The notes: a model not told the origin generated them from the letters alone. A stretch of DNA of 64,000 nucleotides from Parasphingorhabdus sp. SCSIO 66989 (GCF_032852305.1 NZ_CP136594.1:124001-188000), one strand, 5' to 3'; shown: positions 53,623-62,746, counted from the first letter of the stretch. Translations and numbers: made by a program.

Positions 53623-53658
53623 AAAAAGGCGGGCCGCCCAGTGGATGCCCGCCTTTTT
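53623..53658 (-). terminator. Terminator after rpsI
   Basis: The 12-bp inverted repeat AAAAAGGCGGGC / GCCCGCCTTTTT has a 12-nt loop. It is a strong, probably bidirectional Rho-independent terminator 23 bp after the rpsI stop, serving rpsI and perhaps the convergent TIGR01777 operon. Confidence 0.9.
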
Positions 53659-53681
53659 GCGTATCGATAAAGCCTGCGAAA

Positions 53682-54218
53682 TTAACGCTTGGAGAACTGG
53701 AAGCTCCGGCGTGCTTTGGCGCGGCCATATTTCTTACGCTCGACCACACGGCTATCGCGGGTCAGGAAGCCTGCGGCCTTCACCGTGGAGCGCAAAGCCG
53801 GCTCATATTTGGTGATCGCCTGGCTGATGCCGTGCTTCACCGCACCGGCTTGCCCCGAGAGACCACCACCTTTGACGGTAGCGACAATGTCATACTGACC
53901 GGCACGATCGGTGATCGCGAACGGCTGGTTGATCACCAGACGCAATGTCGGGCGGGCGAAATAGGTTGTCTGATCACGGCCATTGACGGTGATCTTGCCG
54001 GTACCGGGCTTCAGCCAGACACGGGCAACCGCATCCTTACGGCGGCCAGTGGCATAGGCGCGGCCATATTGATCCAGCTCCTGCTCACGCAGCGGCATGG
54101 TCGGGGCTTCAGGTTCGGCTGTTACAGTTTCACCAGCTTCGGCAGCAGCGGCATTTTCAGCCACCGCATCACCGGCGATTTCCTTGATGTCGGAAAGGGA
54201 CTGACGGGTATCGGACAT
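53682..54218 (-). CDS. rpsI: 30S ribosomal protein S9
   Basis: A 178-residue S9 with an N-terminal extension of about 45 residues that is rich in Ala, Glu and Val, as in other Alphaproteobacteria. The S9 core starts at [20 protein letters not shown] and ends with the conserved RRSFQFSKR tail that reaches the P-site tRNA. The ATG overlaps the rplM stop by one base (TAATG), giving strict translational coupling in the usual rplM-rpsI operon. Confidence 0.98.
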   Translation of the reverse strand: MSDTRQSLSDIKEIAGDAVAENAAAAEAGETVTAEPEAPTMPLREQELDQYGRAYATGRRKDAVARVWLKPGTGKITVNGRDQTTYFARPTLRLVINQPFAITDRAGQYDIVATVKGGGLSGQAGAVKHGISQAITKYEPALRSTVKAAGFLTRDSRVVERKKYGRAKARRSFQFSKR

Positions 54219-54697
54219 TATGCACCCACCTTATTCTTGCGGTTCATGGAAGCAACATCGATCACCTCGGGCTTCTGGCCCTCATGCGGGTGGTCGGTGC
54301 CATTATAGAGATGCAGCGCGCGCATCTGGTCGCGGCCCAGCGGACCACGCGGGATCATGCGCTCAACCGCCTTTTCAAGAACGCGCTCGGGGAAACGGCC
54401 TTCCAAGATACGCTCAGGAGAGGTTTCCTTGATACCACCGGGATAACCGGTGTGCTTGTAATAGCGCTTGTCCTTGGTCTTGTTGCCGGTGAACTTCACC
54501 TTGTCGGCATTGATGACGATGACATGGTCACCGCAATCGACATGCGGGGTATAGCTCGGCTTGTGCTTGCCGCGCAGGATATTAGCGATGATCACCGCAA
54601 CGCGGCCAACCACCAGATTTTCGGCATCAATGATATGCCATTTCTTTTCAACCTCTGCCGGAAGCGCCGGCTTGGTCATTTTGGTAAGCGCCTTCAT
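54218..54697 (-). CDS. rplM: 50S ribosomal protein L13
   Basis: A 159-residue L13. The core begins [20 protein letters not shown], contains the [20 protein letters not shown] block, and ends with a short extension after the [13 protein letters not shown] motif. The ATG at 54697 is chosen because GGAGGT lies 10 bp upstream; the open frame to 54730 has no such site. It leads the rplM-rpsI operon; the promoter lies in the unassigned DNA to about 54870. Confidence 0.97.
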   Translation of the reverse strand: MKALTKMTKPALPAEVEKKWHIIDAENLVVGRVAVIIANILRGKHKPSYTPHVDCGDHVIVINADKVKFTGNKTKDKRYYKHTGYPGGIKETSPERILEGRFPERVLEKAVERMIPRGPLGRDQMRALHLYNGTDHPHEGQKPEVIDVASMNRKNKVGA

Positions 54698-54887
54698 GGC
54701 CCATAAACCTCCAATGATGGCCAGACCCAAGCGGCCTGACCCGTGCGAAAAACTGTCGCTTATGCTAAAGCGGCACGCGATTCAGGGCCTGCCTGCATCG
54801 CGGGAAGCGCGCTAATGCATCGCAGAGCGGTGTGAGTCAAGCATTTCCATGGCTTTTGGGACGGGTAAAATAATACCGTGCGACAAT

Positions 54888-54972
54888 ATCCCCCTCCTCC
54901 TTTAGGGGAGGTGCAGCGAGACTTGGCGCCGTAGCTTTAGCGAAGGCAGTTAGTCGCAGCGGGGTGGAGGTT
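54888..54972. repeat. CCCCTCC/AGGGGAGG repeat, copy 2
   Basis: Read on the minus strand it shares CCACCCCGCTGCGACTAA, AAGTCTC and CCTCCCCTAAAGGAGGAGGG with 36267-36343, in the same order. It is thus an inverted second copy of the right half of that repeat. Confidence 0.75.
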
Positions 54973-55029
54973 CACCACTTGCACCACGCTTATGTACCGC
55001 CACGTACGCGACCGCGCAGAACCTAGTCG

Positions 55030-55056
55030 CACGCGGAGACACGGAGGCGCGGAGAT
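55030..55056. repeat. CACGCGGAGAC repeat, copy 2
   Basis: CACGCGGAGACACGGAGGCG followed by CGGAGAT closely matches 20371-20400. Confidence 0.55.
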
Positions 55057-55060
55057 ATTC

Positions 55061-55283
55061 CAACCAAAAGTGACACAAGGTGACAGGGTGTCACCCTGTG
55101 ATTTTGAGGCATTTTTGGGCGTAGTACGGCTATTTTCCTGTTGCAAGGCAATGGCTTAGGCCAAAAGCTTGCGTCCAGCCAGACAGGGTGACACATTGGC
55201 CCGTAAACGGCGAAAATGGTCGTGGGAGATCAACGGATAGAAAGAGCCTACGCCAGAATAGCAGCGATGGCGCTTGTAGGACA
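55061..55283. repeat. Dispersed GGTGACAC repeat, copy 2
   Basis: About 223 bp with the same landmarks as 11284-11492: CAACCAAAA at the left, GTGACAC and GGTGAC repeats with GTGTCACCCTGTG, another GGTGACAC in the middle, and CTTGTAGGACA at the right. It ends 5 bp from the stop codon of the Coq4-like gene. Confidence 0.75.
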
Positions 55284-55288
55284 TTTGT

Positions 55289-55654
55289 TTAGCCATAAGT
55301 CTGCCGCAAATGTCGTGCACCGAGCCTAAAGGCTCTCCATGTCGAAACGGGATAGCGCAACAGGCCAAGGATCATCAAAAAGCCGCACAGCATTCTCGCC
55401 CTGATATCCGGATAGCAACCGCTCCCTATCTCCCAGGCTGCAACCAGCAATTCACCCTTGGCACTGGTATCATAGCCTGAGATCAGATGATTCCGATCAT
55501 GCTGCTCCAATATATCACGGCGCCAGCGGAAATTCGGCAGCGGCAGGGCATAGGGGCCAAGCGTTGCCATCCAGACCGATGACTTTTCATCATCAGGCTC
55601 AAACCCATTTTGCTGGCGAAATTGCGCGACATCCTTTGCGGGCATGGTTGTCAC
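55289..55654 (-). CDS. Coq4-like protein, possibly shortened
   Basis: A 121-residue protein with the Coq4 signature HDxxH-x11-E: H52-D53-R-N-H56 then E68 (QHDRNHLISGY, AKGELL). In eukaryotic Coq4 this site binds zinc and takes part in ubiquinone synthesis. The protein is short, and its stop is 5 bp from a dispersed repeat, so the 3' end may have been trimmed by repeat insertion; this is an inference. Its ATG overlaps the desaturase stop (ATGA), so it belongs to the desaturase operon. Confidence 0.65.
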   Translation of the reverse strand: MTTMPAKDVAQFRQQNGFEPDDEKSSVWMATLGPYALPLPNFRWRRDILEQHDRNHLISGYDTSAKGELLVAAWEIGSGCYPDIRARMLCGFLMILGLLRYPVSTWRAFRLGARHLRQTYG

Positions 55655-56646
55655 TCTGCCGGGTTAGGGCCAAGGGTTTTGCATAGTTCCGCCTGTCCCG
55701 GCGCGGCAATAGATAAAGCGCGGTCGGTTACCGGGGAGATGCCCGGGCGGGGCGGCAGGTTTTCCGGCAGCTTGATGTCCCAGGCCAGACCGAGTTTTTC
55801 CAGCAGGCGGATAAACTGAAAGCCCAGATCAATCTGCCCCGGATAAAGACCATGTGCCGCAGACCTCGGGAAAGCATGATGGTTACAGTGCCAGCTCTCC
55901 CCCATTGTCGGGATAGCAAGAATGGGGACATTGTGAGCCTGCAAAGCCGCATCATCGAGATGCCAGTCCTGCGGTCCACGGCTATGCGCGAAATAGGATA
56001 TGCACCAGTGCATCATGATGCAGGCCGAAACCCGCACGACCACGCCCCAGACAACAAAGGGCAGTCCGCCGATAAGATATAATATGGCCGCTATAGGCAG
56101 CTGATGCAGCATCCATGTCTTTTGCAGAAAGCGATAAAACGGGTCTTCGGCAATCTCCTTGCCCGGATCGAAGCCCGGAGGATTGGTCAGTTTGAGCTTG
56201 AAATTGAGATAGTAAAAACCCTCCTGCACAATCGGCTTGCCATGGCGCAGGAACCAGTGACAGTCTTCCTCCCTTTGCGCCCAATCGCGCATATCATGCA
56301 GGCCGATGGTCCATATCGGCCCACCCATGCCGACCAGAGTGCCGAAATACACCATGGTGCGCTCCAGCCATTTGGGGCATTCAAAGCTGCGGTGAATCAG
56401 TCGGCGATGGAAACCCACCGAATGGCCAACGCAAAGAGTCGCGCCAGACAGAATGAGGAAAACCAGAAAAGCAGGCCAGGTGAAATAAAGCGGCCCCAAT
56501 ATCAGCGATCCGATCAGGAAGCCCATATTCCAGATCGATCGCGGCGCATCCCAGTGCACGGTGCCCTTGCCCGGGTCAGCCTGATCCAGCCCGGTAAGCG
56601 AGTTGACCTTGAAGGCGGGACTCCCGGTCTGCAGATCACGTCCCAT
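55651..56646 (-). CDS. Membrane fatty acid desaturase
   Basis: A 331-residue acyl-CoA or acyl-lipid desaturase of the membrane diiron type. The three histidine boxes are visible: HSVGFHRRLIH (75-85), HDMRDWAQREEDCH (117-130) and SWHCNHHAFP (about 257-266). Spans lie around 40-70 and 180-215. It inserts a double bond with O2 and an electron donor. It overlaps a membrane SRPBCC-type gene upstream (11 bp) and a Coq4-like gene downstream, suggesting one lipid-related operon. Confidence 0.88.
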   Translation of the reverse strand: MGRDLQTGSPAFKVNSLTGLDQADPGKGTVHWDAPRSIWNMGFLIGSLILGPLYFTWPAFLVFLILSGATLCVGHSVGFHRRLIHRSFECPKWLERTMVYFGTLVGMGGPIWTIGLHDMRDWAQREEDCHWFLRHGKPIVQEGFYYLNFKLKLTNPPGFDPGKEIAEDPFYRFLQKTWMLHQLPIAAILYLIGGLPFVVWGVVVRVSACIMMHWCISYFAHSRGPQDWHLDDAALQAHNVPILAIPTMGESWHCNHHAFPRSAAHGLYPGQIDLGFQFIRLLEKLGLAWDIKLPENLPPRPGISPVTDRALSIAAPGQAELCKTLGPNPAE

Positions 56647-57589
56647 CTTTCACCTCCTTCACCGCATGCCGAAAGATTATATCCTGTAAGAACTGTTTCG
56701 CGCTTTGCTTCGCGGCAAATTGCTGCATCGGCCCGAAATACCATACAGGGTCCAGTGACCGGGTATAGCGAACCGTAAGGGCTACTCTCGTGCCACCATC
56801 AGGCTTTGGAGAGAAGCGAATGTCGGTGCCGTCAATCTCCATATAATTGGCGAGATAGCTGTCATTGCGAATAACCTTGGTCCGCACATGATCCGGTGCC
56901 ACTCTAGCGATTTTGAGATGGATTTCACCCTGATGGATATTGGTGAAAAACCAGCGTCTATAGGTGAAGTGGACCTTGTGAATATCACCTTCGCCCAGAC
57001 TTCCTGCATCCACCCGGTCAGGCATCGGGAAAAGCTGCATAAACCAGTGCCGCTCGCTATCGAAGGCTATGGGCTGCGCCATATTGTTCTGCAGCGCGGC
57101 CACCGACAAGGGACTATCAGCGACAAAGGTTGCGGTGTTGTCGCGTTCAAAGGTTGTCTCGGGAAACAGTCCTTCACTGACCAGGACCAGCACTAATAAT
57201 GGGATAACAGCTACACGAAGCTTGCTGCGCTCTTGCTCCTCGTCATTTTCATCCTTCTTGTCCTCCATCAATGCGGCGAAGATGAAGCCTATTGTTACGA
57301 ACACATAATATATCGGCATGAACATCAATACGCATATAAAGCCTTCCATCAAGAAAGCGGATGTTGCCAGAAACACGATTGTCGAAATTCTCAGATTGTT
57401 GACATAACGCGCGGCAACTGAGGTTCGTTCAGTATTTCTGGTGAAAAATGCAATCAGCAACGAAAGCACAAACGGCACCAGAATATAGAGCAGAGTGCTT
57501 TGCCCAAAATCGCTATCCAACAGCAATCGTATGACGATTGCCGCCGCCCCGGCCAGCAATAAGACAATTTTCCAGGAAATCGACGCCAT
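56636..57589 (-). CDS. Membrane protein with SRPBCC-like domain
   Basis: A 317-residue protein with four N-terminal spans in the first 110 residues, a charged cytoplasmic stretch (EDKKDENDEEQERSKLR), another span, and a C-terminal beta-rich region (about 150-310). The C-terminal region resembles polyketide cyclase/START-like (SRPBCC) domains, for example ANYMEIDGTDIRFSPKPDGG, then TRVALTVRYTRSLDPVWYF. The function is unknown. It is the first gene of the desaturase operon. The 217 bp upstream, to 57806, holds no gene. Confidence 0.6.
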   Translation of the reverse strand: MASISWKIVLLLAGAAAIVIRLLLDSDFGQSTLLYILVPFVLSLLIAFFTRNTERTSVAARYVNNLRISTIVFLATSAFLMEGFICVLMFMPIYYVFVTIGFIFAALMEDKKDENDEEQERSKLRVAVIPLLVLVLVSEGLFPETTFERDNTATFVADSPLSVAALQNNMAQPIAFDSERHWFMQLFPMPDRVDAGSLGEGDIHKVHFTYRRWFFTNIHQGEIHLKIARVAPDHVRTKVIRNDSYLANYMEIDGTDIRFSPKPDGGTRVALTVRYTRSLDPVWYFGPMQQFAAKQSAKQFLQDIIFRHAVKEVKDGT

Positions 57590-57806
57590 ATCCCATCATC
57601 TTTTCAGGGAAGTTGAACAGAAATTGTACAGCCTTTGTGCACTATTTCCAGCCTGCCAATACGGAATTTACACAGAACCAAGTCCTATAAACGCAATGGA
57701 CTATGCGGTGGCTTAATCGCTCTTCGCGGCTTTTGTGATCTTCGCGGGCGTAGTTTTTCCTGAGCATCAGTCTTGCAGGCAGCCGAAGGGCTTGAAACAA
57801 GTACGC

Positions 57807-58682
57807 TCAGTCCAATGCACAAAGCCGCTGCACCTCAGCCGGATCCTCCACCCGCTCCCAGCTATCATAATTGACCCGCTCGGTACCCAGAACATCAACC
57901 CGAATGGTACGCTGCACGCTGTGCAACAGGCCGTCTGGGCCGATAATCAGCGTGCCTTCGCTCTGGCTGGAGATCGAAGACTCCGGCGTCGATGGCGGCA
58001 CCGAGCTTAGCGCAAAGCGTGCCTTATCGCCTTCCCCAGCGATCAGCCTCGCTGTCTCGCCGGTTGCGGGGTAGGTCCATTTGCCGTCGACCATAGCGGC
58101 ATCGGCAAAGCCCAATATCGGCCGCACCGCGCTGGCAAAATAGGCTTGGCGCTGATTTTCCGGCATGGTGATGATAGTATCGAGCAATTGGGTCGCGGCA
58201 ACACGGGCTATCGGGCTGGTCGCCCGCTGGTCCAGCGAAGCGCGCAGGATCTTGGCAGCGTCGGCGAGGCGCTGCCATGACGCATTCATGTCCTGCACGG
58301 CGATAATCGCGCCGGTCGGGCCGAGATCAAGGATCAGCGACTCTTCGCGCTTGATCGCGCCGCCTATAGCCAGCAGTTCGAGCAGCTTATCCGGGCCGCT
58401 GTCGCGCACATCGGCCACCCGTGCATCGAGGCGATAGCCACGGCCAAACCTGCGAAAAACGGCGCAGCGGGTCACCACCGAGCGCATCATCTGATCCCCC
58501 GCCGGGCGCTCGATTATGTGTTTATAGGCCAGCATCTGCTCCAGCGGCGGCGAAAAGCGCGGCGGTGCCGGAGCGGTTGCGGATTGTGCCAAGACGGGCG
58601 CAGACAACAAGGCGCAAAGAGCAGCGCACAACATCACCCTTATGGCCTTGAAGCGGCGCGCGCTGCTGTGCTTGCTTGGCAT
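57807..58682 (-). CDS. Secreted protein of unknown function
   Basis: A 291-residue protein with a signal peptide (hydrophobic part about 15-32, ending LAQ). The mature part is mostly helical in the middle (LADAAKILRASLDQR, VAATQLLDTIITM) with a beta-rich end (ARFALSSVPPS, GTLIIGPDGLLHSVQRTIRV). No known domain is recognised. It starts 6 bp after the cutA stop on the same strand and may be the last gene of the ctaA-cutA operon. Confidence 0.7.
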   Translation of the reverse strand: MPSKHSSARRFKAIRVMLCAALCALLSAPVLAQSATAPAPPRFSPPLEQMLAYKHIIERPAGDQMMRSVVTRCAVFRRFGRGYRLDARVADVRDSGPDKLLELLAIGGAIKREESLILDLGPTGAIIAVQDMNASWQRLADAAKILRASLDQRATSPIARVAATQLLDTIITMPENQRQAYFASAVRPILGFADAAMVDGKWTYPATGETARLIAGEGDKARFALSSVPPSTPESSISSQSEGTLIIGPDGLLHSVQRTIRVDVLGTERVNYDSWERVEDPAEVQRLCALD

Positions 58683-58688
58683 TTATGC

Positions 58689-59036
58689 CTAGGGCTGACC
58701 GCCGGTCTGGTCGATAATCCAGTCGGCAAAGGCCTCTTCGCTATCCTCGGCGCGCCAGACGGTGATGCCGGGCAGATCATAGCTGTGCATCGCAATGATC
58801 CGCGTCTTGAGTGCGGGCAGCGCGGCGACGCGGGTTTTGAACAGCACCGCGACCTCGCCATCCTCTTTCAATTCGCCATGCCAGCGATAAATCGCGCGGG
58901 TTTCGCCTAGCACATTGGCGCAGGCGGCGAGCTCTTCCTGCACGATCTTGCGTGCGGTGCTGCGCGCTTCTTCCATATCGCCAAAGCTGCAATAGACGGT
59001 GACGATGCGGTTACCGTCAAAATCGGTGGGACTCAT
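58689..59036 (-). CDS. cutA: CutA1 divalent-ion tolerance family protein
   Basis: A 115-residue trimeric ferredoxin-like-fold protein of the CutA1 family. Conserved blocks are VTVYCSFGDMEEARSTARKI, ACANVLGETRAIYRWHGEL, then EVAVLFKT and HSYDLPGI. It was first linked to copper tolerance, but its exact role is unclear. Its ATG lies immediately after the ctaA stop with no gap, so the two are co-transcribed. Confidence 0.93.
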   Translation of the reverse strand: MSPTDFDGNRIVTVYCSFGDMEEARSTARKIVQEELAACANVLGETRAIYRWHGELKEDGEVAVLFKTRVAALPALKTRIIAMHSYDLPGITVWRAEDSEEAFADWIIDQTGGQP

Positions 59037-60158
59037 TTATATCTTCTCCACTTGGCTTTCCCTTGCCCGTGAATCCCCTGCCATTAAACTCTGATCTGCT
59101 GGCCAGCCGATGCGGTGCACTGCCCAGACGGTTGCCAGCACCAGCAAGGCGCCCACCGCCTGATGCAGCACCGCCATGGTGATATTTACCTGTGTCAGCA
59201 CCGTCGCAATCCCGAGCAGCACCTGAATGCCAAAAGTGCTGAACAGCGCAATCGAGACGCGCCGGTCCAGCGGGCGGACCTTTCGCCCGAGCAAGGTCAG
59301 CGCCGCCACCGCGATCCAGGCCCACCAGCGATGGATGAAATGGATCATCGTCGGATCATTCACCAGCAACTGGCCAAGGCCGATATCCCAGTTGAGCGCG
59401 GGGACCAAAGACCCCTCCATAAGCGGCCATGTATCAGAGACCAGCCCTGCATTGAGCCCGGCGACCCATGCACCGAAGAGGAGCTGGACGAAGAGAATGG
59501 CGATCACGCCAAGGCCAAGACCGGTCATCCGCGCCGGGCGGGTGAGGCCTTTGGCATGGCGGTGCAGATCGAGCGCGGTCCAGGCGAGGCCGCCCAAGAT
59601 AAACAGCGCATTGAGCAGATGCACGGCGAGGCGGAAATGGCTGACATCGGTGCGCTCGCTCAGGCCGGATTCGACCATCCACCAGCCGATCGTGCCCTGC
59701 AGCGCGCCCAGAGCCAGCAGCGCCAGCAAGCGGCCCTTATAGCCCTGTGGAATGGCATTCTTCACCCAGAACCAGAGCAGCGGCAGGACAAAGGCAACGC
59801 CGACCAGTCGCCCCAGCAGACGATGCACCCATTCCCAGAAATAGATGAATTTGAAATCCGCCAGCGTCATCCCCGCCGGGCCATTAATCTCGATATATTC
59901 GGGGATTTGCTGATATTTGCTAAACTCCTCCGCCCAAGCGGCATCGCTCAGCGGCGGCAGCGCGCCGGTGACCGGCTTCCATTCAGTGATGGAGAGGCCG
60001 GACTCTGTAAGCCGGGTAATGCCGCCGACCACCACCATGGCAAACACCAGCAACGCCACCGCCCATAACCAATTGGCTATCGCCGCGGGGCGAGCGGCGT
60101 TCTTGGCAATGTCGGGCACGCTGGCTATGGATGTCGATGCACTCGTCATGCGCCCCAT
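59037..60158 (-). CDS. ctaA: Heme A synthase, Cox15/CtaA type 2
   Basis: A 373-residue inner-membrane enzyme that oxidises a methyl group of heme O to give heme A for cytochrome oxidase. About eight spans form two similar halves; the heme-binding histidines are seen in FWEWVHRLLGRLVG, RLAVHLLNALF, MIHFIHRWWAW and AVLHQAVGAL. The Cox15-like form (no Cys pair, as in Alphaproteobacteria) fits. Start is ATG at 60158 or 60149. It is followed directly by cutA. Confidence 0.95.
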   Translation of the reverse strand: MGRMTSASTSIASVPDIAKNAARPAAIANWLWAVALLVFAMVVVGGITRLTESGLSITEWKPVTGALPPLSDAAWAEEFSKYQQIPEYIEINGPAGMTLADFKFIYFWEWVHRLLGRLVGVAFVLPLLWFWVKNAIPQGYKGRLLALLALGALQGTIGWWMVESGLSERTDVSHFRLAVHLLNALFILGGLAWTALDLHRHAKGLTRPARMTGLGLGVIAILFVQLLFGAWVAGLNAGLVSDTWPLMEGSLVPALNWDIGLGQLLVNDPTMIHFIHRWWAWIAVAALTLLGRKVRPLDRRVSIALFSTFGIQVLLGIATVLTQVNITMAVLHQAVGALLVLATVWAVHRIGWPADQSLMAGDSRARESQVEKI

Positions 60159-60302
60159 TTGCGCTCTCTATTGACGCGATACAAGGGCTTATCGGGCAGC
60201 ATCAGGCGCATTTGTCGGATCGGCGGCGGTTCTGGCAGAATATTGCTCTTGGTGCATCCAAGACAGCGGCACGGGGTTGCGTAATGAGATACCGTCACCT
60301 AG

Positions 60303-60743
60303 ATGCCTGGCATGGCATCCGCTCCGCGCCCCCAATCCGCAACCGTCACCGCTCCGCTTTCTGAGGGCACAAAGGCTATGCAGCTAATGGCAAGCGGCGG
60401 GGGGCTGGACAAGCTCGCCATCGCCCTGTCGGGCCTTTGCGCAGTGCATTGCCTGGTCAGCGCCATCCTCCTTGCGCTTCTGGCGTCGGCAGGGGGCGTG
60501 TTTTTCGACCATATCGTGCATGAAATTGGTCTTGGCGTGGCGTCCATTCTTGCCGCCATTGCCTTTGTCAGCGGCTTTATGCGCCACCGGCTGATTGCCC
60601 CGCTCACGCTTGGCGGTATCGGTATTGCCGTAATGGCCGGTGCCTTGCAGTTGCATGATCATGGCGGCGAGATTATCGGCACCCTGATCGGTGTGACTAT
60701 CCTCTCGCTGGGCCATTATTTGAACCGCCGTGCGGTTGCATAG
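60303..60743 (+). CDS. MerC-domain membrane protein
   Basis: A 146-residue membrane protein with four spans of the MerC type. The conserved LCAVHCLVSAIL stretch in the first span carries the Cys pair C-x-x-x-C-like motif (CAVHC) that binds metal in mercury transporters. No other mer genes are present, so mercury transport is unlikely to be its main role; copper or zinc handling is possible. The start is uncertain (ATG at 60303 or at 60378). It is divergent from ctaA, with no gene in the 144 bp between. Confidence 0.75.
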   Translation: MPGMASAPRPQSATVTAPLSEGTKAMQLMASGGGLDKLAIALSGLCAVHCLVSAILLALLASAGGVFFDHIVHEIGLGVASILAAIAFVSGFMRHRLIAPLTLGGIGIAVMAGALQLHDHGGEIIGTLIGVTILSLGHYLNRRAVA

Positions 60744-60771
60744 GCTGGGCGAACATCGCTACAACGGCTTT

Positions 60772-60987
60772 ATGAGCGGCACGACCATCAGCATCACTAT
60801 CAATGGCGAGGCGCGGCAGCTTGCCGCTGGCACCAGCCTCACGGATCTGTGCGCCAGCCTGGAGATTGACCCGGCAAAGATTGCGATTGAGCATAATCGC
60901 GAGATCGCGCCGCGCGGGCAATATGGAGCGATCATATTGTCCGATGGCGATGAACTGGAAATAGTGCATTTTGTCGGCGGCGGGTGA
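60772..60987 (+). CDS. thiS: Sulfur carrier protein ThiS
   Basis: A 71-residue ubiquitin-like sulfur carrier for thiazole synthesis. The conserved C-terminus VHFVGGG ends in the di-glycine that is adenylated and loaded with sulfur. INGEARQLAAGTSLTDLCAS is the typical front. The start at 60772 (MSGTTISI) gives the normal size; the frame is open to 60730. thiG follows after 36 bp. No TPP riboswitch can be seen in the 28 bp before the start. Confidence 0.93.
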   Translation: MSGTTISITINGEARQLAAGTSLTDLCASLEIDPAKIAIEHNREIAPRGQYGAIILSDGDELEIVHFVGGG

Positions 60988-61023
60988 TGGTGTTTCGCAG
61001 CGGAGCATCCTATAGCATCAGCC

Positions 61024-61824
61024 ATGAACGACATGACTCCCCAAAGCACCACCGCTGAAGATAGCTGGACCGTCGCCGGGCGGACCTTCACCTCGCGCCT
61101 GATTATCGGCACCGGTAAATATAAGGACTTTGCCGAAAATGCCGCCGCGCTGGAGGCGTCGGGGGCGGAGATCGTCACCGTGGCGGTGCGGCGGGTGAAT
61201 GTTTCTGACCCCAAGGCACCGATGCTGACCGACTTTATCGATCCCAAGAAAACCACCTATCTGCCCAACACCGCCGGCTGCTTTACCGCCGATGACGCTA
61301 TCCGCACCTTGCGGCTGGCGCGCGAGGCGGGCGGCTGGGATCTGGTCAAGCTGGAAGTCTTGGGCGAGGCCAAGACGCTTTACCCTGATATGCGCGAGAC
61401 GTTGCGCGCCACCGAAGTGCTGGCGAAAGAGGGCTTTCTGCCTATGGTCTATTGCGTCGATGATCCGATTGCCACGAAGCAATTGGAAGAGGCCGGCGCT
61501 GTCGCCATCATGCCGCTGGGCGCACCGATTGGGTCGGGCCTTGGCATCCAGAATCAGGTCACGATCCGGCTGATCGTCGAAGGCGCCAATGTGCCGGTGC
61601 TGGTCGATGCCGGTGTCGGCACCGCATCCGATGCCGCCGTCGCCATGGAGCTGGGCTGTGACGGCGTGCTGATGAACACCGCTATTGCCGAGGCCAAAGA
61701 CCCGGTGATGATGGCGCGAGCTATGAAACATTCGGTCGAGGCTGGCCGTCTCGCCTATCGCGCCGGGCGGATGGGCCGACGCAAATATGCCGACCCCTCC
61801 AGTCCGCTTGCCGGGTTGATCTAG
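61024..61824 (+). CDS. thiG: Thiazole synthase
   Basis: A 266-residue TIM-barrel enzyme that makes the thiazole phosphate part of thiamine from deoxyxylulose phosphate, dehydroglycine or glycine imine, and ThiS-bound sulfur. The Schiff-base lysine is K109 in [11 protein letters not shown], and the phosphate-binding loops GLGIQNQ and [11 protein letters not shown] are present. It is paired with thiS. No other thiamine genes occur in the window, so the rest of the pathway lies elsewhere. Confidence 0.97.
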   Translation: MNDMTPQSTTAEDSWTVAGRTFTSRLIIGTGKYKDFAENAAALEASGAEIVTVAVRRVNVSDPKAPMLTDFIDPKKTTYLPNTAGCFTADDAIRTLRLAREAGGWDLVKLEVLGEAKTLYPDMRETLRATEVLAKEGFLPMVYCVDDPIATKQLEEAGAVAIMPLGAPIGSGLGIQNQVTIRLIVEGANVPVLVDAGVGTASDAAVAMELGCDGVLMNTAIAEAKDPVMMARAMKHSVEAGRLAYRAGRMGRRKYADPSSPLAGLI

Positions 61825-62236
61825 TATCGAGGCTGTGTGCCCAACCCTCTGAAGCAGTGAAAGCTGAACCTCAGATAAACAGTTTACACAAATCTCATCC
61901 TGTATACGCTGCTGATTCGCAGGGTTTTTTGTCGTTCGTCGGTCATAAAACTGTCTCACGTTTACATTTGTCGACGATAATGCGTCATTCGTCTTCGACC
62001 AACGCCTAGTAACGCGCATTCATGGCATTCTATCGAAGGCGTAACGATCCCGGGGCACAACAGCCGTATAACCAGAATTGCGAGAGGGACATAACGCTCC
62101 CCAAGCCAGTCTCTTCTCGTAAATTGGAAAACGGGGACGGTGTTTTGCTACCCTTTTGACGCCGTCCCCTATTTCCCGAGTTTCATGGTCACTCCCCGAT
62201 GGCCTGAACCTTGTGAATGTGAGAAAGGAACTGAAA
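61825..62236. other. Intergenic region thiG-urcA
   Basis: A 412-bp stretch without a supported gene. A small CTGC/GCAG hairpin followed by GGTTTTTT (about 61909-61927) may end thiG transcription. The inverted repeat GGGGACGG / CCGTCCCC (62133-62140 and 62162-62169) with a 21-nt loop lies 67 bp before the urcA-type start and may be a leader structure. The rest is A/T-moderate DNA without clear signals. Confidence 0.5.
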
Positions 62237-62617
62237 ATGCGTGTATCTGCCCCTGCCAAACTGGCCCGTCGCTTCGCTGCTTCGGCCATTGTCGCCAGCC
62301 TTGCTATTGCCCCGATGGCGGCTCAAGCGGGCCAACATTATGACAACAACCGGGTATACCGTTCTACGACGGTGTCCTATGGTGACCTGAACCTCAACAG
62401 CGAAGCTGGACAACAAACGCTTGAGCGCCGCGTCAAATCAGCAGCGCGCAAGGTATGCGGGCCACGTCCTCGCCTGAACCTCAGCGAGCGTATGGACTAT
62501 GGTCGCTGCATGGATGAAGCTTTGGACAGCGGTGAACAGGCAATGATCCAGATCATTGCCGCAGCGGATAAAGGCGAAAAGCTGGCTGCGAACGGTTTGC
62601 TTACAATCGGCAACTAA
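62237..62617 (+). CDS. UrcA family secreted protein
   Basis: A 126-residue protein with a signal peptide (FAASAIVASLAIAPMAAQA) followed by the UrcA-type domain: the start VSYGDLNLNSEAGQQTLERR and a pair of cysteines in KVCGPRP and GRCMDEAL that probably form a disulfide. The family is common in Sphingomonadales and relatives; its function is unknown. AAAGGAA upstream of the ATG at 62237 supports that start over the longer frame from 62156. Confidence 0.85.
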   Translation: MRVSAPAKLARRFAASAIVASLAIAPMAAQAGQHYDNNRVYRSTTVSYGDLNLNSEAGQQTLERRVKSAARKVCGPRPRLNLSERMDYGRCMDEALDSGEQAMIQIIAAADKGEKLAANGLLTIGN

Positions 62618-62659
62618 CCAATCATATGGCTGTTATCAGCCGAACCCAGCAACAATCGA

Positions 62660-62685
62660 AATGGCCCCGTTTTTCGGGGCCATTT
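62660..62685 (+). terminator. Terminator after urcA-type gene
   Basis: The hairpin AATGGCCCCG / CGGGGCCATT with a T-rich loop followed by TTTTC is a clear Rho-independent terminator, 43 bp after the stop. Confidence 0.85.
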
Positions 62686-62746
62686 TCTTGCTGTGCAAGA
62701 CCTCTTGAATATCACTTAGACCGCCCCATCTTCCCCATCACAATGC

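Larger units (their letters stand above)
54698..55288. other. Repeat-rich intergenic region
   Basis: A 590-bp region without a supported gene. It contains the rplM promoter and leader, then three repeat types in a row: the CCCCTCC/AGGGGAGG type (54888-54972), a CACGCGGAGAC repeat (55030-55056) and the GGTGACAC repeat (55061-55283). Short frames of 69-70 codons on the minus strand arise from the repeats and are not called as genes. Confidence 0.7.

Noticed and set aside
55156-55368. 70-codon minus-strand frame in the repeat-rich region
   Set aside because: It spans the GGTGACAC repeat and overlaps the Coq4-like gene; similar fragments appear wherever the repeat occurs.
60772-60987. TPP riboswitch in front of thiS
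   Set aside because: Only 28 bp separate it from the upstream gene, too short for the conserved fold, and no matching sequence is seen.
61018-62019. 333-codon minus-strand frame over thiG
   Set aside because: Antisense to thiG, with no recognisable domain.
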